Below are positions 1 through 6,848 of a stretch of DNA of 34,724 nt, piece by piece. The translations under genes were made by a program, and so were the position numbers. The DNA comes from Oscillospiraceae bacterium (GTDB lineage: Bacteria; Bacillota; Clostridia; Oscillospirales; Oscillospiraceae), in the NCBI GenBank assembly GCA_902778665.1, contig CACYYN010000028.1:1-34724 (forward strand), given 5' to 3'. The notes beneath the pieces are model-generated. The model was not told where the DNA came from and did not search any database. It saw only the letters and a list, made by a program, of their open reading frames with translations. Each line of letters begins with the position of its first letter. The stretch's first letter is position 1.

Positions 1-425
1 GACAAATATACACACGCTGCTTTCCGGCAATGTGGTTGAGTGGGCGCCGTGCTGACAAACAGGAAGCGGAAACGCAGCTATTAAAAACCGTTCCAATGAC
101 GGAGAAGGTATTGCATTCCGGAAGAATATTCTGTAGAATAATAGAAAGACAAAGAGCGAAATCAGCCCGAAGCGCGCTATCGGAGAAAACCGCTGCAGAC
201 TGCCGCGTTCGCAGACGAACGGAGCAAACGGATACGAATGCTCCCAACTACAGCAACAACTATAACAACAACTACAACTACATCTACAACTGCAACGAGG
301 GGGATGTTGAGGCGTTTTGCAGCATTTGCTGCAGAACGAAGATGACCGATCCAAACTATTTTTGCGTAAAGCTCCGCCCAAGGCGGCCTTTACGCCAGCA
401 GTATAGAAAGAAAACAGAGGGGAAA
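1..425 (+). other. Gene debris upstream of the first intact gene
   Basis: No intact gene can be supported here. One frame is open from position 30 into the gene starting at 426, but it has no ribosome site and a composition unlike its continuation. Around 246-300 there is an A/C-rich tract that reads as Thr repeats in one frame and Asn/Tyr repeats in another. In a third frame, 341-376 reads DDRSKLFLRKAPPKAAFTPAV and then stops. These look like the frameshifted, low-complexity tail of a lost gene, perhaps a phage or plasmid replication protein of the kind that often ends in Thr/Asn repeats. The identity is a guess. Confidence 0.3.
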
Positions 426-971
426 ATGCTAAAAATCAATCAGATGACAGTCACAGACGGTACGGGTGCAGCACTGGTTTCTGACAGTGTGAAGGAATAC
501 ATTGTGGAAGTGAATTATTCTTATCAGGATAAACCTTATCGCGTATCGATATACAAAGGGGAACTGCTGGAGAGCTATGACGAGCTGCAATACAGCATGC
601 GTTCTCGTTTTGCGGAAATCTTTATCTGCCTGCGAAGAGGGATCAGCACCTGCAACAGTTTTTTCGGCACCGGCATTCTTCAGAAAATTGCAAGCTCCAT
701 CACCTTTGAGGAAGAGGGCAGTAAGTATACAGCCGTCAATCACTTCCTGTATCAGGGAGAGGAATATTTAGCGACCGTTGTGAAAGATTATTCTTCCGAA
801 ATTCCGGTCTATACGTATACCGTTTCCGGCATCAATCTGGAGAATATTGAAGCCTATCCGGCGCTGTACCACGCCCTGGATTCGGAATTCTATCCGGTCC
901 TTGCAGATCTGGACCGTGATCTCGAGAAGTACATGGAAGGCAAAACAGACAGGGGAGGGCAGCAGGCATGA
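426..971 (+). CDS. Hypothetical protein of a phage/ICE-like gene pair
   Basis: A 181-residue soluble protein that I do not recognise. It is acidic toward the C-terminus, with no signal peptide or membrane segment. The ATG at 426 was chosen because AGAGGGG lies about six bases upstream; the longer open frame back to 30 has no such site and low-complexity sequence. Its stop overlaps the next start by ATGA (968-971), so the two are translationally coupled and probably work together. The middle (residues about 55-90) is hydrophobic/aromatic and the end is strongly charged. No function is proposed. Confidence 0.7.
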   Translation: MLKINQMTVTDGTGAALVSDSVKEYIVEVNYSYQDKPYRVSIYKGELLESYDELQYSMRSRFAEIFICLRRGISTCNSFFGTGILQKIASSITFEEEGSKYTAVNHFLYQGEEYLATVVKDYSSEIPVYTYTVSGINLENIEAYPALYHALDSEFYPVLADLDRDLEKYMEGKTDRGGQQA

Positions 972-1390
972 GCAGGAAGAAGGAATATCCGGGTTATCTG
1001 CTATATTTTGACCAGATGCAGGGCCTCGTGGAATCCTGTACCGATGAGGAACTGGGGATGATCCATCGGGCGATCTTCTACTATGCACAGGACAGGAAAG
1101 AGCCCGAGGAACTCCCGAAGGAATTCCGCATGGTCTGGCCTGCCATCCGGCGAAAACTCGATGAGGACCGGGATGCCTATGAGGAAAAATGTCGGTCAGC
1201 CGCATACAGTGCCACGGTGAAAGCGGCAAAGGCAAAGGGCCAGCCGGCACCGGACAGAACGCTTTTTGATGCCATGTATAACAGAGGAGCCGGCTTCACC
1301 ACGAGAAAGCTAAAGGAGCAGGAGTTTGAGCAGATGAGAGAAGAAAAACTTGCCATGCTGGAGAACATGCCAAAGTCCGGCCGGGGTTGA
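968..1390 (+). CDS. DUF6291-like phage/plasmid protein
   Basis: A 140-residue protein whose first 80 residues resemble the DUF6291 N-terminal region found in phage and integrative-element replication-type proteins: a short aromatic start (YLLYFDQM), an acidic helix (TDEELGMIHRAIFYYAQ), a WPAIRRKLDEDRDAYEEKC segment and a basic Ala/Lys helix. Known members often continue into a low-complexity tail; this one has a short charged helical tail instead. It is coupled to the preceding gene by a 4-base overlap and followed 100 bases later by a strong terminator, so the pair forms the 3' end of one transcript. The family call comes from pattern recall, not from a search. Confidence 0.6.
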   Translation: MSRKKEYPGYLLYFDQMQGLVESCTDEELGMIHRAIFYYAQDRKEPEELPKEFRMVWPAIRRKLDEDRDAYEEKCRSAAYSATVKAAKAKGQPAPDRTLFDAMYNRGAGFTTRKLKEQEFEQMREEKLAMLENMPKSGRG

Positions 1391-1491
1391 GCTGAAACAG
1401 AATATGCCTGCCCGATATGCTCTGCCTGCCCTCGGTGCCCTGTCCTTCAGAATGCTCTGCGAAACTATTTCAAATTAAATTCCCAGTTTCC

Positions 1492-1527
1492 CACTTTCCC
1501 TCTGTACGGAGAGGGAAAGTGTTTTTT
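1492..1527 (+). terminator. Rho-independent terminator
   Basis: A perfect 12-bp stem (CACTTTCCCTCT at 1492-1503 with AGAGGGAAAGTG at 1510-1521), a six-base loop and then TTTTTT. It closes the two-gene unit ending at 1390. Confidence 0.9.
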
Positions 1528-1548
1528 CTTTCATAGGACAGAGGGAGG

Positions 1549-1603
1549 TTTCCTGTCGCCCGTAAAGGGAATGGGGATTACGTCGTGTTTCCCGACGGCA
1601 TCC
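1549..1603 (+). repeat. Dispersed palindromic repeat, copy A
   Basis: Copy A of a short repeat seen five times in the window. The core at 1573-1603 contains ACGTCGTGTTTCCCGACG and the arms are imperfectly self-complementary (GGGGATTACGTCG against CGACGGCATCC). About 25 bases upstream of the core (CTGTCGCCCGTAAAGGGAA) also match copy B at 5481-5506 closely, so A and B share about 55 bases. It lies outside genes, just after the terminator at 1527. Confidence 0.8.
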
Positions 1604-1837
1604 TATCTGAGCCTTATGATTCAATACGGAAAATAAGGGGCTGGAAAATTTGGACCATGTAACTGGAAGCCCAGGCAAAATGCCAAAGGCTGAAGTATTG
1701 TTTTGTCAGTTCAGGTTTTTCCTGCGGCAGGACAGTAAAACAAATGCCTCCCGGGGTTTACAATCTGGGCGAGACTAAGACATCATATGCTTCTATTAAT
1801 TCATCCGCTTCAAATTGAATTCTGATAAAAATTTATA
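1604..1837. other. Intergenic, no gene seen
   Basis: Nothing that looks coding. The only structure noted is a weak inverted repeat, TTGTTTT (1698-1704) with AAAACAA (1737-1743), enclosing CCTGCGGCAGG. The last 40 bases become AT-rich as they approach the promoter at 1838. Confidence 0.5.
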
Positions 1838-1875
1838 TTGACATTTTTGTCCAAATAGGTATACTAAGATAGTAT
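1838..1875 (+). promoter_or_regulatory. AbiE promoter with overlapping operator candidate
   Basis: TTGACA (1838-1843), a 16-base spacer and TATACT (1860-1865). A perfect inverted repeat, ATACTA-AGA-TAGTAT (1861-1875), overlaps the -10 box, and GACA-TTTT-TGTC overlaps the -35 box. AbiEi antitoxins are known to repress their own operon by binding inverted repeats at the promoter, so these are plausible binding sites for the product of the gene at 1928. The assignment of the repeats is inference. Confidence 0.75.
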
Positions 1876-1927
1876 TAAAATATCCGCTTCTCATTTATTT
1901 CACGCAAAAAATTGAAGGACTATTCTT

Positions 1928-2527
1928 ATGCGAAGTATAGATACCATCTGCTCGGTGTTTGACGCCTATGGAGGCATGATGCGCACCGGAGATCTAAGCC
2001 ATGAAAAAATCTATTACGCTGACATCCAGTGGCTGATCCGTCAGGGATATATAGAAAAAGTACGGACCGGTTATTACCAGTGGGTTAAAAATACCAATCC
2101 CAGCGAACTACGTACGGTCGCCCGCCTCTTCCCCGATGGGATCCTGTGTATGGATACGGCGCTCCGGCATTACGGGTACAGCGACCGAACGCCGGCGGAA
2201 TGGCACATTGCGGTAAGCAAGGATTCAAATAAGACCCGTTTCCATATCGACTATCCTTTTGTGAAGCCCTACTTTGTGGAGCCTGATCTCCTTGAACTCG
2301 GCCTTACCTCATGCGAGATGGACGGGATAACTGTCCGCATTGTGGATAAAGAACGGGCAATCTGCGATTGTCTCCGATATCGCAACAAGATGGATCGGGA
2401 GATTTTCAATAAGGCCATCCAAAGCTATATCTCCGATCAGGAGAAAAGCATTCCGACCTTGATAGCCTATGCGAAACCGTTTCGCGTGGTCAAGCCGGTT
2501 CGAGATCTCATAGGAGTGTGGTTGTAA
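1928..2527 (+). CDS. abiEi: Type IV antitoxin, AbiEi family
   Basis: A 199-residue AbiEi-type antitoxin and transcriptional repressor. The N-terminal 60 residues read as a winged helix-turn-helix (LSHEKIYYADIQWLIRQGY, then EKVRTGYYQWV as the wing). The rest is the AbiEi C-terminal domain, with the conserved LFPDGILCMDTAL and VRIVDKERAICDCL segments. In characterised AbiE systems this protein represses the operon and antagonises the nucleotidyltransferase toxin without stable binding. AAGGA lies about ten bases before the ATG. The stop overlaps the toxin start as TAATG. A second, unrelated-looking AbiEi lies at 4649-5191. Confidence 0.9.
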   Translation: MRSIDTICSVFDAYGGMMRTGDLSHEKIYYADIQWLIRQGYIEKVRTGYYQWVKNTNPSELRTVARLFPDGILCMDTALRHYGYSDRTPAEWHIAVSKDSNKTRFHIDYPFVKPYFVEPDLLELGLTSCEMDGITVRIVDKERAICDCLRYRNKMDREIFNKAIQSYISDQEKSIPTLIAYAKPFRVVKPVRDLIGVWL

Positions 2528-3423
2528 TGCCAGATCAAGCAGCATCTGTACTCACAAGACTGAAAAACAAGGCAAAGACCATTGGTATCAGCTACCAGCA
2601 ATGCCTGCAACTCTTCTTCCAGGAGGAGTTTCTGCGCAAGCTGGCCTCCTCTCCGTATAAAAACAATTTCATTCTCAAAGGCGGGTTATTCATCTATACG
2701 CTGACCAACTTTGAGAGCCGTGCAACGGTAGATGTGGATTTCCTGCTGCGCGGACTGAGCAACGACATGTCTCGCATGGATGAGATCATCGCCGAAATCT
2801 TGGCCGTGCCCACCGGGAATGATTTTATCCGCTTCGAGGCAAAGCCCACGGCGCCGATCGCTATGCAGCGGAAGTATCACGGGATCAGCACCCAAATCAC
2901 TGGCTACATCAAAAACGTCCGAGTCCCCTTCTCGGTTGACATTGGTGTAGGCGATATCATCGTTCCCGGAACGACTGCACGTACCATGCAGACTCAGCTT
3001 GACGGCTTTGATACGCCGGAGATTCTGACCTACTCGCTGGAAAGTACTGTAGCAGAAAAGCTCGATGCCATCCTACAGCGCTTTGAGTTGACCAGCCGCA
3101 TGAAGGATTTCTATGACATTTATTATCTCTCCCGGAACTTTGACTTTGAGGGAGAAAAGCTGAAAACCGCGCTGCAGAAAACGCTACATAACCGCGGCAC
3201 ACTCTATGGAGAAGATAGTTTTGCCCGCATCCTCGCTCTTGTGGAGGACGAGAACATGAATGTAAAATGGCGGCATTTCCTGCGGTCGCTTGGCAGCATG
3301 GAGCCGTGTTTTCCCGATGTGATGGACGCCATCGACGCATTTTTGCATTTGGTGTGGGATGCCATGATCCGAGAGAAGCCGTTGCCGAAAACATGGCACG
3401 CGGCCGAAACGCACTGGATGTAA
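2527..3423 (+). CDS. abiEii: Type IV toxin, AbiEii/AbiGii nucleotidyltransferase
   Basis: A 298-residue AbiEii toxin of the DNA polymerase beta-like nucleotidyltransferase superfamily. The nucleotidyltransferase core is visible: FILKGGLFIYTL, then RATVDVDFLLRG (the metal-binding Asp pair), followed later by STVAEKLDAILQRF and RMKDFYDIYYLSR, which are conserved in the family. Family toxins act on RNA in the cytoplasm and some serve in phage defence. I chose ATG 2527 because it overlaps the antitoxin stop in TAATG. A GTG three codons upstream is in frame but has no better ribosome site. Full length and apparently intact. Confidence 0.92.
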   Translation: MPDQAASVLTRLKNKAKTIGISYQQCLQLFFQEEFLRKLASSPYKNNFILKGGLFIYTLTNFESRATVDVDFLLRGLSNDMSRMDEIIAEILAVPTGNDFIRFEAKPTAPIAMQRKYHGISTQITGYIKNVRVPFSVDIGVGDIIVPGTTARTMQTQLDGFDTPEILTYSLESTVAEKLDAILQRFELTSRMKDFYDIYYLSRNFDFEGEKLKTALQKTLHNRGTLYGEDSFARILALVEDENMNVKWRHFLRSLGSMEPCFPDVMDAIDAFLHLVWDAMIREKPLPKTWHAAETHWM

Positions 3424-3553
3424 GAAACAGGAGATAGGAATATGTGCTACAGAAGAATTATCCTTTTTTCCTGCCATTTTCAGAATGATCTCATAGATTG
3501 CATCGGTGTATCTGCTCTGGACGATCAGCTCACTGCACATTCTGTTCAGTGCC

Positions 3554-3793
3554 GATGAAAAAGTTTGGACTATGTTTGCCGACTGCCGGAATATCCTTGA
3601 AATCTCCGACCCGGTATATACTTTCACAGAAGTAATGGATCACATAGACCTGAAGAAATACTTTGCAAAGGAAGGCTACAGAGGAACAGGTCGCCCAAGA
3701 TGTGATTGCGTAAAAATGTTGAAAGTAATACTGTTTGCTTTCATGGAGGGCGGATATGAATCACTGCGACAGCTGGAAAAGCTATGTAAGTAA
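3554..3793 (+). pseudogene. IS1182-like transposase, N-terminal fragment
   Basis: About 80 residues match the N-terminal region of IS1182-type transposases: EISDPVYTFTEVMDHIDLKKYF, a Gly-Arg-Pro-Arg turn, then VKMLKVILFAFMEGGYESLRQLEKLCK. Intact relatives continue with a Thr-Asp-Ile-Arg-Phe-Met-type segment and the catalytic domain. Here a stop follows the final Lys at once and the sequence becomes AT-rich. No terminal inverted repeats are visible. The fragment sits in the gap between the two convergent AbiE operons and may mark how they came together. Confidence 0.75.
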
Positions 3794-3842
3794 AATGTGT
3801 TATGCAACGTTTTTGTACTTCTTTTTTATTATAGTTTTGCTG

Positions 3843-4649
3843 TTAAAAGGTAATGCTCTTTATGAATGCAAGATCCTTTTCCAAAGCCGCCTCATCAGGA
3901 ATATCAAGCCAATTTTTATCTGACTTGTGAAGCTCCCTCAGATAGTCTGTATTTGTAAACATTAGTTCTATTCTGTTGATAACTGCTTTCATTTCTGACA
4001 CATTCCTTAGGGTGGGATCGTCAAAAATATATTTCTGAATGCAGTCCTTCAGTTGCTCCATATTTACACGTTCGCTCAGATAGCAGATATCGTAGACATC
4101 CTTGTATCTGGTGTTGCGGACTCCGAACCTCACCATGGATTTGAGCTTTTCCGTAATCATCTGCGCCGGAGAGTTTATGAGAAGGCTTACGGTGTCTTCC
4201 TGGAAGCCTACGTCAAATGCATATCCATCCTGCTCAATGGAGAGGTCGTTATGTACGCCGAGATCCATTTTCAGGGATATAGTGGTTCCCTCTGTATCCG
4301 TGACGGAAATGAAGATACGTTTTCCGTTGTAATCCTGATGATTGAGTTCAATGATTTTTCCGTTAAGCTTTATGCTCAGCCCGTCGATGCAATCCAGCTT
4401 TTCCACAAATCTGCGAATGGAATCGTCGGATATGGAATATCTGATAAAATCAAGATCGAGATCCTGAGTAGCACGCCGGGCATTACCGGAAATGCTTCTC
4501 ATGACAACACCGCCTTTTATCGTGGCATTTTGAGCCATGCCGCTGTCGGCTATGGCCTTCAGTACGATGTCCTGCCCGAGCTTTGACTGGGCTTTCTGCT
4601 CACTGTACCCGGACGCCTTGATTTTTTCTATTTCTTCATACAGATTCAT
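3843..4649 (-). CDS. abiEii: Type IV toxin, AbiEii/AbiGii nucleotidyltransferase (second system)
   Basis: A 268-residue nucleotidyltransferase toxin, clearly a different lineage from the one at 2527. Visible motifs: NATIKGGVVMRSI, RRATQDLDLDFIRY (metal-binding acidic motif), MITEKLKSMVRFGV and RYKDVYDICYLSE. The start overlaps the antitoxin stop by TAATG (4647-4651), the same coupling as in the first system. The gene runs toward the first AbiE operon, so the two toxins end tail to tail about 420 bases apart. The region looks more AT-rich than the metabolic genes to the right, which fits horizontal acquisition. Full length. Confidence 0.92.
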   Translation of the reverse strand: MNLYEEIEKIKASGYSEQKAQSKLGQDIVLKAIADSGMAQNATIKGGVVMRSISGNARRATQDLDLDFIRYSISDDSIRRFVEKLDCIDGLSIKLNGKIIELNHQDYNGKRIFISVTDTEGTTISLKMDLGVHNDLSIEQDGYAFDVGFQEDTVSLLINSPAQMITEKLKSMVRFGVRNTRYKDVYDICYLSERVNMEQLKDCIQKYIFDDPTLRNVSEMKAVINRIELMFTNTDYLRELHKSDKNWLDIPDEAALEKDLAFIKSITF

Positions 4650-5191
4650 TAAAGCACCTCCATCTGTATCATGTTCATTAGTTTTGCGCCGTTTTTGAAC
4701 ATGGCGGAATATTCCTCGACGATTCCGAAGTCCAGCTCGAAAGAAAGCTTGCGGTAATTATTAATGATTTCCTTATAATAGTCCATTGGTATCCGGGTCC
4801 TAAACCTCATAAGCTCGATCAACATACGCTCCCTATCATATACGCGGATGCTGGAATTGTTGTACTGTATTTCTGTGATACCGGCATCAAATATTTCGTC
4901 TGTCTGAAAGGACTGTATGACACGAGGATCCTTTATCCTTGTATCTGATCTTTTGGTCGCAAGGTAATAATGATCGGAGATCACATCGGTCAGGGAATGG
5001 TAGTAAAAAGCACTTTTCCAGGTGCACACCGTTCTAGGGTATTTCCGCATGATCACATCTATTTCAGAAGCATTCCGTTTGGTAGAATATATTCCCCTTT
5101 CCTTCATGAAAAGAGCCCCGCTTCCGATTTCTTTTTTTATTTGATAGTCACTTCCGTATTTATCCAGACATTCCTGATACGTCAAAAGCAT
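4649..5191 (-). CDS. abiEi: Type IV antitoxin, AbiEi family (second system)
   Basis: A 180-residue antitoxin-type protein. The N-terminal DNA-binding part is shorter than usual (LTYQECLDKYGSDYQIKKEI, then LFMKERGIYSTKR). The C-terminal part has the AbiEi-like CTWKSAFYYHSLTD, IRVYDRERMLIELMRFR and MDYYKEIINNYRKL segments. The start at 5191 is set by a strong AGGAGGG just upstream; an in-frame ATG 11 codons earlier (5224) lacks one. It precedes the toxin gene, overlapping it by one base, and has its own promoter at 5257-5284. Confidence 0.88.
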   Translation of the reverse strand: MLLTYQECLDKYGSDYQIKKEIGSGALFMKERGIYSTKRNASEIDVIMRKYPRTVCTWKSAFYYHSLTDVISDHYYLATKRSDTRIKDPRVIQSFQTDEIFDAGITEIQYNNSSIRVYDRERMLIELMRFRTRIPMDYYKEIINNYRKLSFELDFGIVEEYSAMFKNGAKLMNMIQMEVL

Positions 5192-5221
5192 GGAATCACC
5201 CTCCTTATTGAAGTGATCATT

Positions 5222-5284
5222 CACACAGATGGCAGTTCGTGTGTATAATCGCTTTAATTATAGCACCGATTCGAGAAAAATCAA
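5222..5284 (-). promoter_or_regulatory. Promoter and operator candidate of the second AbiE operon
   Basis: Read on the minus strand: TTGATT (5279-5284), a 16-base spacer, TATAAT (5257-5262). Downstream of the -10, CACAC (5222-5226) and GTGTG (5239-5243) form an inverted repeat. The octamer GTGTGTAT (5239-5246) recurs in the right arm of the long palindrome at 5296-5337, so the same regulator may touch both sites. AbiEi is the natural candidate; that is inference. Confidence 0.7.
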
Positions 5285-5295
5285 GAGAATATTAA

Positions 5296-5337
5296 AGTAA
5301 ACATACACACGACAATTATACTGTGTGTATGTTTACT
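5296..5337. repeat. Perfect 15-bp inverted repeat
   Basis: AGTAAACATACACAC (5296-5310) and its exact reverse complement (5323-5337), separated by 12 bases. It lies just upstream of the minus-strand AbiE promoter, outside any gene. There is no T-run, so a terminator is unlikely. Options are an operator for AbiEi, a recombinase or transposon end, or the relic of an insertion. Confidence 0.9.
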
Positions 5338-5380
5338 GAAAACGAGCCTTTCACATCCGCGAGAGGCTGATTTTTTGGTG

Positions 5381-5480
5381 GTGCGCCCGGCGGCGCACGT
5401 TCTAAAGGGTGAAAGTCCCAGATCTGCCGACAGCGGGAAGGATGCAGTCAAGGTCAAGGACTTCATCGTGAGACGGGGGC
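5381..5480 (+). other. Group II intron 5' end remnant
   Basis: The segment begins GTGCGCCCGGCGGCGCAC and continues TTCTAAAGGGTGAAAGTCCC. This resembles the conserved 5' start and early domain I of bacterial group II introns (GUGCGCCC..., ...GGGUGAAAGUCCC). No reverse-transcriptase gene or domain V follows; after about 100 bases the sequence runs into repeat copy B. It is therefore a stub. The identification rests on motif recall. Confidence 0.55.
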
Positions 5481-5537
5481 GGTTTTCTGCCGTCCGCAAA
5501 GGGAAAGGGGATGACGTCGTGTTTCCCGATGGCATCC
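5481..5537 (+). repeat. Dispersed palindromic repeat, copy B
   Basis: Core at 5507-5537, with ATGACGTCGTGTTTCCCGAT between GGGG and GGCATCC. The upstream flank (5481-5506) is close to the flank of copy A. It lies between the intron remnant and the 3' end of the truncated ATPase gene. The following 5538-5635 holds no gene that I can support. Confidence 0.8.
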
Positions 5538-5635
5538 GCTTCAGATGTCTCAGTTGCATTTTGTGAAAAAACCGTCCCGGTTTCTGAGGCATTTAAAGGA
5601 CTTACCGGGCCCGCCTGGGTAGACACTATGTTTTT

Positions 5636-6525
5636 CTACAGACAGAAGCTCATATATGCAGGAAGATAGATAATGCCGTTTGCTTCCTGATAGCTTTTTG
5701 GGTGAATGACATACGCGTTTTTAATTCTTTTCCTTCCATACCGGTTAAGAAAAGCAGAAAGAGAAGTGGTGGTGTAATTTTTGGAGGATTTCACTTCAAT
5801 TGCATTAAGCTTTCCGCTGATTTTTGAACCCTCGGAGATGAGAAAATCGATTTCCATGTCGTTGCGATGCAACGTTTCATTATAGTGGTTATAGTAGTAA
5901 AGCTTGTGCCCGCCGGCAGTGAGGCACTGTGCTACAGCATTTTCAAAAAACATCCCTTTATTGACTGACAGACGATTTTTAAGGATCTTGAGATACAGAT
6001 TTTCTTCCGCAAGCTGGGATTCATCGAAGGTGTGGCTTATGAGAAGACCTGTGTCACATAGATAGCACTTGATGTAGGTTCTGTCTTCGTTCAATGACAA
6101 TCCGACGTTGGGATCTGTAGAATTGAAACATTCGTTAACTATCATAGAATCTGAGAGCCAGAAAAAAGTTTCTTCATAATCAATGCCTTCTCCGCCTTCA
6201 ATGCTTTTAAGCCTGACTCTTTTTTCGTGCTGAGATAGAAAGGCCGGTATCTGATCAAATACAGAAAGAACTTTTGTCCTGTAGGAGGAAGCAATTTTTC
6301 CTATATCATTTCTATAGGTCACAAGAATATCCCGTTTCTCAACATCCGCAGCATGGAAGCTTTTTCCGCTTTCAAGATATTTGCTGACTGCCTTCGGCAT
6401 ACCGCCGACAAGCATATACTCCCGGAACAGAAGTCCGGCCTTGTTATGCATATGCTCATCCGGCGGGATGTGTTTTTCAAAGCACATCCGGATATAACGA
6501 AGCAGCTGGCTTTCTCCTTTTACCG
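5636..6525 (-). pseudogene. ATP-binding protein with DUF4143, 5'-truncated
   Basis: The frame encodes the C-terminal half of the widespread AAA-plus-DUF4143 ATPase family: LLFREYMLVGGMPKAVSKYL, then YRNDIGKIASSYRTKVLSVF, YKCYLCDTGLL-like and MFFENAVAQCL segments, and a nuclease-like tail with DMEIDFLI and LNAIEVKSSKNY. The N-terminal AAA domain with its Walker A and B motifs is missing. The frame stays open upstream to 6751, but that part is unrelated sequence that includes repeat copy C. Homology seems to begin near 6525. It probably yields no functional product. Confidence 0.8.
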
Positions 6526-6609
6526 TCAAAACGCAGAGTATAAAAATCAAATATAACCGATAAAACGCAAGGTAAATGAAAAGAAATGGTATTTTGGCTC
6601 TTTGAAAAA

Positions 6610-6636
6610 GATGCCGTCGGGTTTCACGACGCCATC
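6610..6636 (+). repeat. Dispersed palindromic repeat, copy C (diverged)
   Basis: GATGCCGTCGGGTTTCACGA followed by CGCCATCC, in the same orientation as the other copies. It differs from copy E at three positions, two of them forming compensating partners in the hairpin (CC/GG against AC/GT). It lies about 85 bases beyond the break in the DUF4143 ATPase gene. Confidence 0.7.
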
Positions 6637-6777
6637 CTGCTGTGTTAAGAAAAAAAGATAGGTCGTGAACGGAATCGACCAACTCCGGAGCATGCCATAT
6701 GATATAATATATCATGGAAAGATCGGCAGAATCTGCGGACCCGGGTTGCAATGCCCTGCGGTATCTGATAAAATCTG
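6637..6777. other. Intergenic, no gene seen
   Basis: Nothing coding is supported between repeat copy C and the promoter at 6778, nor in 6526-6609. A small AT-rich palindrome (GATATA-A-TATATC) occurs near 6700. Confidence 0.4.
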
Positions 6778-6843
6778 TTGACAGTTCTAAACAGTTAGAG
6801 TATACTATCTATAGTTAGAAATAACTAATTCGATTTCAGGAGG
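6778..6843 (+). promoter_or_regulatory. Strong promoter and ribosome site of the secreted protein gene
   Basis: TTGACA (6778-6783), an exact 17-base spacer, TATACT (6801-6806), then AGGAGG (6838-6843) five bases before the ATG. Between them AGTTA-GAAA-TAACT (6813-6826) forms a small perfect inverted repeat near the expected transcription start, a possible operator. Confidence 0.85.
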
Positions 6844-6848
6844 TTTTC

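Noticed and set aside
3443-3560. Minus-strand stretch reading MCSELIVQSRYTDAIYEIIL, which looks protein-like
   Set aside because: Only about 35 plausible residues, then it runs antisense into the AbiEii gene; no ribosome site or family recognised. It could be gene debris but cannot be supported.
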